From Ziziphus jujuba (Eukaryota > Streptophyta > Magnoliopsida > Rosales > Rhamnaceae): a stretch of DNA of 64,000 nt. Positions 25,072-37,680 of this stretch are shown piece after piece. Positions within the stretch are counted from its first letter, which is position 1; each line of letters opens with the position of its first letter. Where the stretch lies: positions 28,047,001 through 28,111,000 of the forward strand of contig NC_083383.1 of assembly GCF_031755915.1 (NCBI RefSeq). The letters are read 5' to 3'. The position numbers were made by a program, and so were the translations under genes. A model generated the notes under the pieces. That model was not told where the DNA came from. It searched no databases and saw nothing but the letters and a program-made list of their open reading frames with translations.

Positions 25072-26095
25072 TGATGAGAATCCGCCAGTGCACACACAAC
25101 CGATAATTCATTGGGGTGCTGACCTGATACCGATGAAGACCAGACCGATCACTAGGGCTCAAGCTAGGAGATTTAAGGACAACTTAGCTGCTTTTATCCA
25201 GGGAGTAATTAATTCTCAAAGGGGCTTGTTAATACCCGAAGATACAAGATCCGTTTTAAACATCCAAATGGTGAAGGTCGATACGAACTCAGGTAGCAAA
25301 AAGGGGCTATGCGCACAAGGGAGAAAGATGGCCGGTTTTGCTGTATTGCTTGCTGGCTTTACTGTATTTTGCTGAGTTGATATTTTCTCTTTGTTCCAAT
25401 CAATGGAAATGTGTGGGACTCCATGATAATCCTATTTGGCATCCTACAAGGCATATGTGTGTAAGCTGATTTGGCGCTTAAATTGGTCAAAAAATGGTCA
25501 AAGACAGCTTAGTCAAAAAGATAGTTATTTAGTTTCTTAATTTGATTTTGACTTTTTATTTTAGAAAATTAGTTTTTTATTTGGTTTCTATTTATTTATT
25601 TGCTGGACAAATCAACTTAGGAAAGTTTTTATTTTATTATTTTCTTTGTAAATTAATTAATTCCTAATTCAAAATAAAGAAATTAATTAATCAAAATTAG
25701 TTTAGGAAAGGAGAAAGAAAATTTGGGCAAGCTTGTTTCCTAATCCTATTGGCCAGTTTTGTCTTATCTTTTTAGGGTTTATTATTTCATGTTTTGAACC
25801 TATTTAAGGGTTATTTTTCAATGAGAATGCAGCTTGAATATTTTACAGAAAATTAATTGTGATATTGAATTTCTCTTTATTCTCTTTGAACACCTAAAAC
25901 ATCATTAGAGAGTGAGTGTTTTAGTTTTAACTTATCAATAGGACATCCATCACCTATTGTGGCATCTTCATTATACCGAGGTTTCTAATAACAGGTTGGT
26001 TAGGGGTTGAGGTCATTCCATTAAAATTTGAACTTAATTAAGATCTGGACTAACATAATATGGGTTTAGGCGTGTGTCGACCCAGGTTCATATCA
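25072..26095 (+). mobile_element. Solo LTR, gypsy family G1
   Basis: Begins TGATGAGAATCC and ends GGTTCATATCA, with a perfect 5-bp target duplication AGATG at 25067-25071 and 26096-26100. It matches the LTRs at 32364 and 39350 but lacks about 110 bp of their middle part. It carries a 95-codon frame (25088-25375) that is the C-terminal tail of the gypsy polyprotein (PITRAQARRFKDNLAAFIQ), because in this family pol reads into the 3' LTR. It is not a host gene. Confidence 0.93.
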
Positions 26096-26316
26096 AGATG
26101 AATGTATTTATTTGGCACATTTAATATGTTTTTGTTATCTATTTTACAGGTTTAAAGATTTAAAGAATTTATAAATTAATGACTACGCTTAAAGGTCAGT
26201 AAATTTGATATTTCTAAAATTGAAATATACTACTTCAATTGTGTATAGATCTGAGGAGTATAATGCTACAGTATTGTTGTTTATTGATCAATATGTTTTG
26301 ATGCGTAATTGATTTA

Positions 26317-27519
26317 GGGATATAATCACCATTAGTCTCTAAACTATATAATCAGTATCATTTCAGTTCTTCAACTTATTTTTTTGACAATTTTATCCTC
26401 AAACTAATTTTAACAATTCACCCTTAGTTCATATGCCATTTTCCATGCCCTTTTCCATCCATTTGGAACAGTGAAACTCACATACTTTAAACATGAACCA
26501 ATTATAAAAGGACATTTAAGGTCTTTTACTTATCCCTCCCCCTCTCGTATGCACCACCTTCCCTCCCCTCCTCCCTTTTATATGCACTAGCTCTTTTTTC
26601 TCTGCAAATCTATAAAATGAACTGAAAACAATTATAATATTGTTGAAATTTAACCTTTTTCTTTTCATTGAAGAGCAATGGTTTTTCTTTGTTTTTAAAA
26701 ATTTTTAATTTACTAATTATAAATGAGATTTAAAATTATATGAAAAGAAAAAAATTTATCCAAGCATAAATGCTAACCATAATAATACATCAAGATCAAC
26801 CAATCAAATCCTAATTGAATTGGCATTTAAATAGTTTTTGCATTTTTTAAATTATGTTATTGAAATAGTGATTTTCCATTGATGATAATTGGTTTGGTAA
26901 ATTGAATAATTTCTTTGATATGCATATGGGAAAAAAATGAAGTAAAAAAAATAATTATGAACTTTTTTTGGTTATATTCAAAATTATTAGATCAGAAAAA
27001 TCGAAATTATATTCTACTTAAGAAAGAAAAAAATCCTTTTAAAATTGATCCCTAATGCAATCTCTTTCATCAACTTTGAAGCTTTTAGAAGTCTAATATA
27101 TAGATTAGTGGAGCCACCAAAATGGATTTTGGGTGGTAGGTTTGTAGTGTTTGGTATATCTTGAAGGCAGAAGTTGGAGCTCCTTCTCATGTTTCTGATT
27201 GTGAAGATGATTGGGTGAGCTTAAAAATGGCAAAAACTAAATAAATTAATTAGGATATCACAAGATTAGTGGAGGGTAATGTGCTATGAGAGAAGGAAGA
27301 AGGGAAAGGGGTGAAAAAAAGACCTCAAATACCCCTCATAATTGGCTCACATGTAAAACATTTACATGTGAGTTTAACGATTGCAAATGGATAGAGAAGG
27401 GCATAGGGACCAATGATGCATTGTTGAAGTTAGTTTGAGGATGAATTTGTCAAAAAAGAGAGTTTGAGGACCAAGTGAAATTGAATATATAGTTTAAGGA
27501 CTAATGGTGATAATAGCCC
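26317..27519. mobile_element. Non-autonomous MULE-like element with long inverted repeats
   Basis: The left end GGGATATAATCACCATTAGT and right end CTAATGGTGATAATAGCCC are inverted repeats extending with mismatches for about 190 bp (ATCCTCAAACTAA pairs with TTAGTTTGAGGAT). Flanking 9-mers ATTGATTTA and AATAATTTA agree at 7 of 9 positions, compatible with a worn Mutator-type target duplication. The interior shows no transposase. Confidence 0.7.
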
Positions 27520-28099
27520 AATAATTTATCATGTAATATTACTAACACATGTTGCCAGTGCTCCTCTCTTTTTCCAGACAATGCTGCACACTAGGAGAAC
27601 ATTAAATCCATAAAAAATCAAAAGTTATTGAAAAAAAAAGAAAAAGAAAAAAGAACTGCAATTACCAACGACATAAGATGTCCAAAGGTAGTCAATTTCT
27701 TCTGCCAATCCTTGCCAATAGTGATTGCTACATTTTCTCCTTATTGGATGGTGTTACCACTGCATAAAATAAAAATAAATTGAAAAAAAAAATATAGAAA
27801 GGGAAAGAAGGTTAAAAAATTCAAAAGAAAAAAAAGGAAATAAAAAGAAGGTTTTTATAGTAAATTGACTTAAAAGTGAACTTTAAGATGCAATTTATTT
27901 ATGGTCATTTTTGTGATGAATGTGTAAGGAACAATATAGGTCGTGTAAAAACAAAACCCTCTTAATTAATATGTCTGTTGGCTCAATTGCATTTGTTTCT
28001 CTTTTTTGGATGAATAAAGATGCATTAAAAGCCCAAAAAGACCCTAAAATAGGGTTACATCTCATTTAAAGCTGTAAGGGCATCTTTCTTAATAGCATT
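27520..28099. other. AT-rich spacer, no gene
   Basis: A-rich DNA between the MULE-like element and the LINE fragment; nothing recognised. Confidence 0.4.
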
Positions 28100-28661
28100 A
28101 CATAACATAAGGGGCATACCATTAAAAGAGTCAAAATATAAACTAATCTGATTATTAAGAGAGAATTCATAGGCAATGTCAACGACGGAATTGGCCTTTC
28201 TTACAATCCATTTGAACTTCCAGGATGAAGTTGTGAACCTTGTCTTGAGGAATTTGATGTCATTAAAGCTATCTTATTTGCAGGGATCCTTTGAAGTTGA
28301 TATTTCTTTAAACACACCAGATGCACTATATGTCCATTCAATACATCTCCATGCTTTTTGAGAGAAAAATCTCTAGCCCATATAATAACTTTATAAATTT
28401 CTGCCTGCTCTGGGTCCAAACTAGTAGCTCGCTTAGATGAGCAGTGGATCATATTGCCCTTATAATCATGAACCACCATCACTAATGCATTATTGCCTTC
28501 CTTTGTTGCCACATCAGTGTTAATCATGAGTTATCTATAACGAGGAGCCTACCACTGAGTGTTCCTAGGCAAGCCTCTTTATCATCTTATCATAGTAACT
28601 CCAAAATCCTTCAACGAGTTCTCAAACTAATTATTACAAACCCATATGTTTGTAAATTAAA

Positions 28662-28706
<45 letters not shown>

Positions 28707-28998
28707 TAAAGAATATAGAAGATTTTTAGGGAATCCAACTTCCATAAAGATTTTTTGAAGGAATCTGACCTTTCAAGATCAAAATAATGATCTAGATATT
28801 TTAACTAAAATAATGCACACCTTTTACATTCACATAGCTCCAATAGAGAAAATTACACCAACTCATTCCTAAAAAAACTAGGCATAAACATCCATTATCA
28901 AACAAAGTAGCCTTAACGGTCTAAGAAATAGCATAAATTCTAACAAAAATATAAAACAATTAGACCATCCACTATTGAACAGTCAAATCAAATAATAT
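28100..28998 (-). pseudogene. LINE fragment: RNase H-like domain (RVT_3 type)
   Basis: On the minus strand, the frame at 28527-28201 encodes INTDVATKEGNNALVMVV and then SLDPEQAEIYKVIIWARD. This is the N-terminal half of the RNase H domain found at the C-terminus of plant L1-type LINEs, with the first catalytic Asp (NTD) and the Glu (AE). Downstream the frame degenerates. Sequence up to 28998, containing RNELV and LCECKRC-like words, may be the preceding linker, but that is weak. A TA microsatellite at 28666-28700 interrupts the region. Confidence 0.65.
28666..28700. repeat. TA microsatellite
   Basis: About 17 uninterrupted TA units. Confidence 0.95.
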
Positions 28999-31900
28999 TG
29001 TAACATCTCATCTAAAAAAACTCCAAAATTTTGAAACTTTGACTGAGTTTGACTAACTGGACCGTTTGTGGGTTCTATATTTGACTTTTTATATGATTAA
29101 TGTTTTAGTTAATTGGTATACAATTGGATAAAGCATGTCGATACGAGTTCATAGACTTATGGCACGTCAAATTCTGAGTTACAGATAAAAAGTTATGGTT
29201 CTAGGAAATTTTAAACATTAATATTATATCAGTTTCCAAATCAGTTCTAGTTTTTTGTCTGCTAGTGTCCAAGGTTCTATATAAGTGTTGAGAAGTGTGT
29301 TCGATAGTGAACAAATTTTAAAATATCCATGTTATCCCGTAAACCTGAGAAAAATTTCCCTAGAACCTCCAAACCAAGTAAACCTAATCCCCTTCAACAA
29401 CTAAATTGGGTCATTGCTATTTGGCTAATTTTTCAGTCAAATTGATCTACACACGCCATACAAGGAGGAACCCCATTGGATGAAGACCTTAGCCATGGAA
29501 TTTCACGGCAATCCACTGCCGAACACACCTAGATTGGGCCTCTGACGTCAGTAATGGTGAGCCATGATTTTCCAATGTTCTTTGCATATTCCGACCTTAT
29601 CAGATCAACCCATATGCCCCTCTCCCGATTTTTGGACCTTCTGAATCTATTTTAGTGCTGTGTTTGCCAAAATTCCTTATAATTTGAGAGATCTATCAAT
29701 GAGGAATTTGACCAAGTTTTGCAAAAAGTTTTGGCACCAACAGTGACATATTTTGACCAAGATAAGCTTAGATTCTTGTTACCCATTCCGCAAGTTTTAT
29801 AAATTTTGGACGTCGTTTGATAATTTTTTTGTTTTTGGATCAATTAGTTTAATATTAGAGTAAAATTGAACTATGTTTGAACAAAAATTGAAATTGGATT
29901 AGTATAATTAGATATTAATATGACCCATTGAAAGGTTCAATTTTGTAAAATTGGTTCAAATGAAAAAAAATCTAATTTTGGGTACTAAGTTCTAAGGGTT
30001 TGCAATATAATTGGATCGCTCGGTATCTAATTTATGTAATTTTATAGTTGTATAAATTATTTTAAGGTATTTGGTATACAGGAATGTCTTTGGTTTAGTT
30101 ATTGAAGCCTGAAAAATCTTTTATTATAGGAGCTGCTGTTGAGCCTGGATGCGATCATGTAGAGGAGTAGCAATAAGCATCAACAATACTTGTGAGTGGT
30201 TATATTTTTTAAATAGTTTTGGGTATGCTAGTAGAATATATATGTGGTTTGAATATTTTACGTATTTATTATTTGAATTAAATGATTATTTAATGCATAT
30301 ATAAATAAAATATTTTATTAGTTTTTGGAGTCTCAGAAATATTTTATTATATTACAGGCACTCGTGTTGAGTCTAGAGGTGATTTTATGGAGGAGTAGTA
30401 CTGAGCATTGATAGTACTTGTGAATGGTTATATTTTTTAAATAGTTTTGTGCATGCTAGTACAATATATATATGGTTTGAATATTTTACGTTTATATCAT
30501 TTGAATTAAATGATTACTTTATGCATATAAGAATATTTACTTGTACTTCTATGTATTATTATTTTATGTGATTTTTAAGAAGATTTAAAATGGTTTCAAA
30601 CTTGAATGAGTTCATAATGAACCTGTAGTCATGGTGTTTAAATATCTTGATATTTGAATTAAGGTTTTAATCAATTTAGAAAATAAATTATTTTAAAAAA
30701 ATGAATTGGAAATTATATATTTTTAAGCATGTTTAAATGTTTTATAATTTTAACTACTTAACAATGGTTTAAAGTGATATATATATTTTACTATGGTATT
30801 TATGTTTTATCATAAAAAAGATGATTTGGAATTTTTGAAATATTTAAATAAATAGTAGGATTTGAATATGAAATTATGCTTTATGGTACAATATTATTTG
30901 GAAAAGTATGGTTTTACAATGATTGTTTTATGAATATTGTACTGTTATTTTTAATTGATTTATCATGTAGTATTAGTATTTGGTTCAATATTATATTATA
31001 AAGCCTAGTTTTGTTACGATGTTTGTAGTATGTTAAGGGTCATAAGGTTGGGTTCATCCTACAGGTTCATTATTATCACGATGCCTTTCGGATTATGAGA
31101 TGGGCTCATCCCATAAGTCTATATTGCCACAATGCTTTTGGATGTTAAGGGTCATGAGTTGAATTTATCATACAAGTTTCTTTCTTTTACTATTCATTGG
31201 TGTTCCGAAACGCCTGCACCACTTGGTTGCCCTAGGTATATTGTATGGTACGTTATTTATATTTTTGAGTATATTTATAACATCCTATCTGTACTGGCGA
31301 ACTTGTTACTATCTGTTGATATTGTCGCCAATTAGCCACTGCGCTTGTTATGGGGTTTTTTGTTCAGAGCCTACCAGGAGATAACCTATGCTAAGATTGC
31401 TCTAGCCTGAGCACGTTTAACTTAAGAATTCATGTGAACCTTGATCCCAACTGCTCTGCAAAGGCCTTGATGTTATGAGAGTGACTATTATTACATTTGA
31501 AATCATCCCCTAATCTACATCTGGATTGGATACTAGATAGCCTGCCAGTGCTCACACCTGCCTACACTGGTCGTCATAATATTGTTGATTTTCTGATATC
31601 TATGGTTTTACGACATTTTTGTAACTATTTCGTGAAATTATTTTTATATTATTTTATGCTCAATATTTATATTATAATTGATCCAGTTTTATAATATTTT
31701 TTATTGGGCATTAATTTGTACTAATTGAGCATCAGTTTTATCATATTAACTTAATATACAAGTTTGAGTTTTGTGAAACGAGAGATGTTGAGAGAAAAAT
31801 TTACAGAAATAAAATATTATTTTTCTATTGTATCATACCACTTGCTAAGATATGTTTTTCTCACGTTTTATTTGTTTTTAAATTTGTTCTCTTATGTTCA

Positions 31901-32326
31901 GGTAGTTAACTGATAGGTTACCTCGTGTGTTATCTATTGTTCCTTATTTCCCATAGCAGCAGCAGTATTTATCTTTCCCTGTTTATCTTTATTTTTCTAT
32001 ACTTATTTGCATCAGTTGTATTTCTAAGTTTTACAAATACTCTTCGAATGTTCTTACCTAAATATTGGACACATTAGTGACCTTATTATGTATGTGTAGT
32101 TATGGTCTGTATTATTACGAGCGTTAATTGTGGACCATAGTTATGAATTTGCATGTTGTTGCTGCTTTATCTTTATATATTGAAATATTATTTGATATTA
32201 CATGTGTTTATTGTCCGCAGTTTATGTGAAATTCCATTGGATATTCTCTAGAGATTGCCCAACAAGACTTCATTAGGAAAGGCCATCTGAGAGATCCTGG
32301 AAGGGTTCCTAGGATGGGTCCTATCA
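28999..32326 (+). mobile_element. Element B: solo LTR of a long-LTR gypsy-like family (3.3 kb)
   Basis: Begins TGTAACATCTCATC and ends GGGTCCTATCA, with a perfect 5-bp target duplication AATAT at 28994-28998 and 32327-32331. Shared blocks with A and C include GACTGAGTTTGACTAA near the start, a GAGAGAAAAATTT block near 31790 and the GGGTTCCTAGGATGGGTCC tail. There is an internal tandem duplication with period 228 bp (about 30120-30310 and 30350-30545). It has no coding capacity. A solo LTR, not a complete non-autonomous element, is favoured by the TG...CA ends, the lack of a second LTR and the 5-bp duplication. Confidence 0.8.
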
Positions 32327-32363
32327 AATATAAAGTTAAAAAACTAAATACTTATAGCTTTTG

Positions 32364-33499
32364 TGATCGTAACATTCCACCCGTGCCCGCACAACCGACT
32401 ACCCGTTAGGGTGCTAATCCAATACGGATGAAGTCTAGGCCAATCACTAGGGCTCAAGCCTAGAGATTTAAGGACAACCTAGCTGCCTTTATACAGGAAG
32501 TTATCAATTCTCAAAAGGGCTTGTCCATACCCGAATATACAAAGCCCATTTTAAGCATCCAAGTGGTGGAGGTCGATCCGGACCCGGATAGCTATTTTCG
32601 TGCAAATATGGACTTTGAACAGCATGGAATGGATCTAACACTTCACGGATTTAATGAATATCATTAAGAGGTCATGGAATCAAGCCAAGGTAGAATCAAA
32701 AGCAACCACATTGGGCATTTGTGCATAGAGGGAATAGTTGGCCATTTTTGCTGTATTTGTTGCTGACTTTACTGTATTTTGTTGATTTGACATTTTTTCT
32801 TTATTCAAAGCAGGGGCAACATGTGGGACTCATAAATAATCCTATTTTCCATCCTACGTGGCATATGGGAGGTGATTTGGAGCCTTTGTAAGCTGGAATT
32901 TGGTCAAAAATAGCTTAGTGGTCAAATTATCAACTAGTTTTCTAATTTGATTTTGACTTTTTATTTTAGGAAACTAGTCTTTTATTTGGTTTCTATTTAT
33001 TTATTTGTTGAAAAAATCAACTTAGGAAAGTTATTATTTTATTATTTTCATTGTAAATTAATTAATTCCTACTTTAAAATGAAAGAATTAATTAATTAAA
33101 ATTAGAATTATGAAAAAAATAGAATTTCGGCCACATTAGAAAATTGAAATTGCATGGTCGGTTTTTTCTTAGATTTTTAGGGTTTATTGCTTTGTGAATT
33201 TAACCTATATAATGGTTATTTTTTAATGAGAATACACCTTTAATATTATTCAGAAAATTAATTGTGAGATAAAATTCTCTTAGTTATCTTTGAACACCTA
33301 AAACACCATTAGAGAGTGAGTGTTTTAGTTTTGACTTATCAATAGAGCTTCGATAACCTATTGTGGAGTTTTCATTATATCAAGGTTTCTAATCATAGGT
33401 TGGTTATAGGTTAAAGTTTTTTCATAAGAACTTGAACTTAATTGAGATCCGGGCTAACATAATACTGGTTCAAGCGCGAGTCAATCTAGGTTCTTATAA
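32364..33499 (+). repeat. 5' LTR of the G1 gypsy element
   Basis: Aligns end to end with 39350-40482. Its first 20 bases are degenerate (TGATCGTAACATTCC in place of TGATGAGAATCTGCC) and its last bases read TTCTTATAA in place of TTCGTATCA. Confidence 0.88.
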
Positions 33500-34651
33500 T
33501 TTGGTATCAGAGCCAATATTTTGTTCAAGTTTGATCTAACATATTTTTTTATTTATTTTCGTGTTAATCAGAAATTTTAGCATTAGATTAAGGTTACATC
33601 CATCCTATACACATTCTACATTTAAAAAAAAAAAAAATTCATTAATAGCCGACATTAGGTTTCTTTGTTTAACCGTATTTTTGCTTTCTAGTTTGTTGGT
33701 TGTCTTTCATTATTGTTGTTCGTAATTTAGTATATTGTTGATTTTTCTTTGCTGGTTTTGATCTAAATTATTTGCATTCACATATTCCAAAAAAAAAAAG
33801 GAAAGAAAAGGGGGTTTTTGGCAACAAATATAAATTTACAAAATTTGCAAGTTTGAACTTTGTTGGTCACGGGTTTGTGGAAATTTGGTGGTTGGAGTTG
33901 CAATTTTCTTGTTGCTGATTTGCTACTGGTTTGATTTTATATTCTATCAGTAAAAAAAATTAAAAAAAAAAGATAAAAAAGACTGAGTATATAACAAAAA
34001 AAAAAAAAAAAAAACTGCACAAAAGGCGAATTTGTGGAATTAGAAGTTTGAAATTTGTTTGCTGGAATATTGTGATATTTGGAGTTGCTGGAATTTTATA
34101 TTGCTGCTAGAAATTTGAATTTTTTAGTGCTAAAATTAATTGGATTAAAGTTAGTTAAAGGATTTGATACAAAAAGTTGAATTTCAAAGAACAACAACCA
34201 ATAACTATCCTATGTTTTTATTCAATTTGATTCTTGTTCGTGTTTGAATCTCTTTTTCTATATTTTATCCTTGAATTATTGGTTCATTCATATTCTAGAC
34301 GGATTTTATTTCATTCCAAAACTTTTCTTGATGATTTACCTTGTTTTAGCTTAGAAAAGCCGAGAATAGGTATTTTCATTATGCTCGGTGTTTGATTATT
34401 TTTGTTTACTGTTTTATTAATAAGTTTAAATTAAGGTAAACTTATGATCTTATGTCTGTTTTGAGTGTGTTTCAATTAGAACTTTGAGTTAATTATTTAA
34501 GTGGAAAAATGCAAGAGAGTGTGAGCTCAAAAGAGGGTTAAAAAGCCGAAATTAGTGTGCAAACACGAGCTCGAGACCTTATTTGAGTGAAACATGTGAG
34601 GGAGTGAATCTTCACGGGAATTTATTTTATTTCGCAATATTTTTACTAACA
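33500..34651 (+). other. Untranslated leader of the G1 gypsy element
   Basis: Starts with the primer-binding site, then AT-rich sequence with poly-A runs (about 33960-34015) and no coding domain, as expected for the leader between the 5' LTR and gag. Confidence 0.7.
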
Positions 34652-35780
34652 TGGCAGATTCAAGAATGAGGAGAGTGGATGGCTCATTAAGAATTAATGA
34701 AGAGGAATCCGTAGGATTCAAGGGTGACTCCCGAGTTACTATGAGTGGAGATGAGCACACTGACATGACGGTGGTTTGGAGCAATTAGGGCGGATGAATG
34801 CACATTTTGACCATATAGATAAAAAGATGGACAGGTTAGAGACTTCATAAGGTGGGCCGAATTTGAGGCAAGAATTTCGTGGAGTTGAAGATATTTTTGC
34901 ACACCAAGGAAGGCCTATCTGTGGGAGACGAGCAAGGAACGAGGATGATGATCTTGGAAATATTAAGGTAAACATACCACCTTTCGTAGGGAAAAGTGAT
35001 ATGGAGGCATACTTAGAGTGGAAGGAGCATATGGAGATGATCTTCGATTGTCACAATTATTCAGAGGCTGGGAAAGTTAGATTGGTAGCTTTGGAATTTG
35101 GTCATTATGGCTAAGAAAGTTAGATTGGTAGCTTTGGAATTTGGTCATTATGCACTCCAATGGTGGACAAATGAGACTAAGTACCCGAAGAAGAGTTAGA
35201 GATGAACCCATCACTACTTGGTGACAAATGAAATGAGCCATGAGAAAGAGGTTTGTACCAAGTCATTACCATAGGTTGTTGCATCAAAGACTCCAATCAT
35301 TGTCACAAGGTAGTAGGTCCGTGGAGGATTATTACCAGGAGATAAAGATTCTCATGATGAGATTGAGCATGAATGAGGATAGAGAAGCAACAACGGCACG
35401 ATTTCTAGGTGGGTTGAATCATGAGAAAGCTTATCAATTGGAATTGCAATAATATGTAGAATTGGAAGAGATGTTGTATGTGGCTATCAATCTTGAGAAT
35501 CAATTCAAGAGGAGGGGCACAAGTACACGGATTGGAGGAGTATCCAACAGCGGGAGGTCATATCCAAGTGCTTGGAGAACCAACCCCACATATGATTACA
35601 AGCCAAAACTAAAACTAGGTGAGGAAAGCACCAATTGGCCAAAAAAGGAGGCCAAAGCCGAATCTATCCAAGCACCAAGGAATGAAGGTAAATTTGAACC
35701 TAAACCTTCTAGAACTCATGATATTGTGTGTTTTAAGTGCCAGAGATGAGGACGCATTGCTAGTCAATCCTCAAATAGGA
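34652..35780 (+). pseudogene. gag of the G1 gypsy element (broken)
   Basis: Fragments in changing frames. At 34970-35110 the retrotransposon gag core reads IPPFVGKSDMEAYLEWKEH and MIFDCHNYSEAGKVRL; at 35240-35520 there is the SVEDYYQEIKILMMRL region. A zinc knuckle begins CFKCQR at 35728 but a stop follows, and its His and last Cys are lost (RIASQSS). A segment of about 45 bp (AAGTTAGATTGGTAGCTTTG) is tandemly duplicated at 35071 and 35117, which shifts the frame. Confidence 0.85.
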
Positions 35781-35785
35781 GAATC

Positions 35786-36600
35786 ATGGTGCTAAAAGGT
35801 AATGGTGAGTTAGAATCCGAAAGTGAAGAAAATGGGGGTGAAACCAAACAAGAAGAGGAAGAACTTGAAGATGAAGCCGAGACCTTAAATGCTTCACATG
35901 CCAAATTGAGCCTGGTGAATAGGAGAGTCTTGACCATGTACAAAGATGAGGATAAAGTTCAAAGAAAGAACATCTTCCACACTAATTGTGAAATCCAAGG
36001 TAAGATTTGTAGTATGACAATTGATAGTGGAAGTTGTGCAAATGTAATTAGTAATTTTGTGGTTGAAAAATTAGTCTTAACAACAATTAAACATCCGGAA
36101 CCATATAGATTACAATGGCTTAATGATAGTGATGAAATGAAAGTAAACAAACAAGCAAAAGTAAATTCGACATTGATAAATATGTGGATATTATTTTGTG
36201 TGATGTTGTGCTTATGCATGTTGGACATATTTTATTAGGTAGGCCATGGCAATTTGATAAAGATACTATACATTATGGTTGAGAGAATGCAATTGTTTTT
36301 AGATTTAAAGGTAAAAAGGTCAAGCTAGAACCATTGACTCCAAAGGAAGTATTTAGAGACCAACTTCAAATACAACAAAGAAGGGAGGTCGAAAAGTTCA
36401 AAGAAAGGACTAATGTGACACCCATGGCTTTAACTCCAATCCAAGGAGGCAAGGCCGAACAAGACCAACCAAGTAAGTATTCTAAAACCCAAATTGAGTG
36501 GAAAAATAAAGCTAAATCCGAGAGTGAGAAAGGGGGAGGAAAAGCCGAGAGTGAGGTGAAGTATTGGAATCCGTAAGTGAGAAGGAAAAAGAAAAAAAAA
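35786..36600 (+). pseudogene. Protease region of the G1 gypsy element
   Basis: An acidic linker (ESEENGGETKQEEEELEDE) is followed by a retropepsin-like segment with the catalytic triad DSG in MTIDSGSCANVIS (about 36015-36053). The frame ends at 36238, then resumes in another frame with a charged linker. This is a broken copy. Confidence 0.82.
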
Positions 36601-37680
36601 AAAAAAAGAGATGTTAATAAAGCCATTTTGAGTAAGAAACCATTGCTGATCATGATTTATAAAGATAATTATTTAAATGATCAAGCTAATCCTGAAGAAC
36701 TTGAATTGCCAAGGGATAGAAATTATTTGATTTTGTGTCGGGAACTGTAATTATTTGATGACGTCTTTTCGGAGGAAATTCCTAATGGTTTACCACCTAT
36801 CTGAGGGATATAATATCAAATTAATTTTATGCCGGGAACTGCAATTCCTAATAGGCCTGCATATAGGAGTAATCCTGAGGAGACAAATGAGCTACAAAGG
36901 CAGGTAAGTGAGTTGCTTGACAAAGGTTACATTCGTGAGAGTATGAGACTCATGTGCTGTTCGTGTTTTATTAGTACCTAAAAAAGATGGTTCATGGTGC
37001 ATGTATGTAGATTGTAGGGCTATAAATAATATTACCATTAAATATAGGCATCAAATTCCTAGGTTAGATGACATGTTAGATGAATTACATGGAGCATGTA
37101 TATTTACTAAAATTGATCTTAGAAGTAAGTATCATCAAATTAGAATGAAAGAGGAGGATGAATGGAAAACCGCGTTTAAAACTAAGTATGGATTGTATGA
37201 GCGGTCAGTAATGCCTTTTGGTTTAACTAATACACTTAATGCTTTCATGAGATTAACGAACCATGTTATGCGACCATTCATTGGAAAATTTGTGTTTGTT
37301 TTTTTTTTTTTTTTAATGACATTCTTATATATAGTTGGCATCTAAATGAGTATGTATGACATCTTAGGCAAGTTTTAAATATTCTTAAAAAGGAAAAGTT
37401 GTTTACTAACATGAAAAAGTGTGATTTTTGTAAAGATGAGTTGGTTTTTCTAGGATTTGTTTTAAGTGTTGCAGGAATTAAAGTTGATCAATCCAAGGTA
37501 AAAGCAATCCAAGAGTGGCCGAAACCCACCTCCATGACCCAAGTAAAGAGCTTTCATGGTTTGTCTAGTTTTTACCGAAGATTTGTCAAGGATTTTAGCA
37601 CCATCGCAGCACCTTTGACTGAAGTTTTAAAGAAGAATGTTGGCTTTACATGGGGCAACCACAAGATAAATCTTTGAATT
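36601..37680 (+). pseudogene. Reverse transcriptase region of the G1 gypsy element
   Basis: Contains [19 protein letters not shown], then [15 protein letters not shown] and [16 protein letters not shown], the standard order of gypsy RT blocks. The catalytic YFDD block at about 37290-37330 is replaced by a poly-T tract that shifts the frame and leaves a degenerate NDILIYS. The connection domain follows ([20 protein letters not shown], 37450-37510). It cannot encode an active enzyme. Confidence 0.9.

Noticed and set aside
25088..25375. 95-codon frame that could be called a small gene
   Set aside because: It is the polyprotein tail encoded inside a solo LTR with a perfect target duplication.
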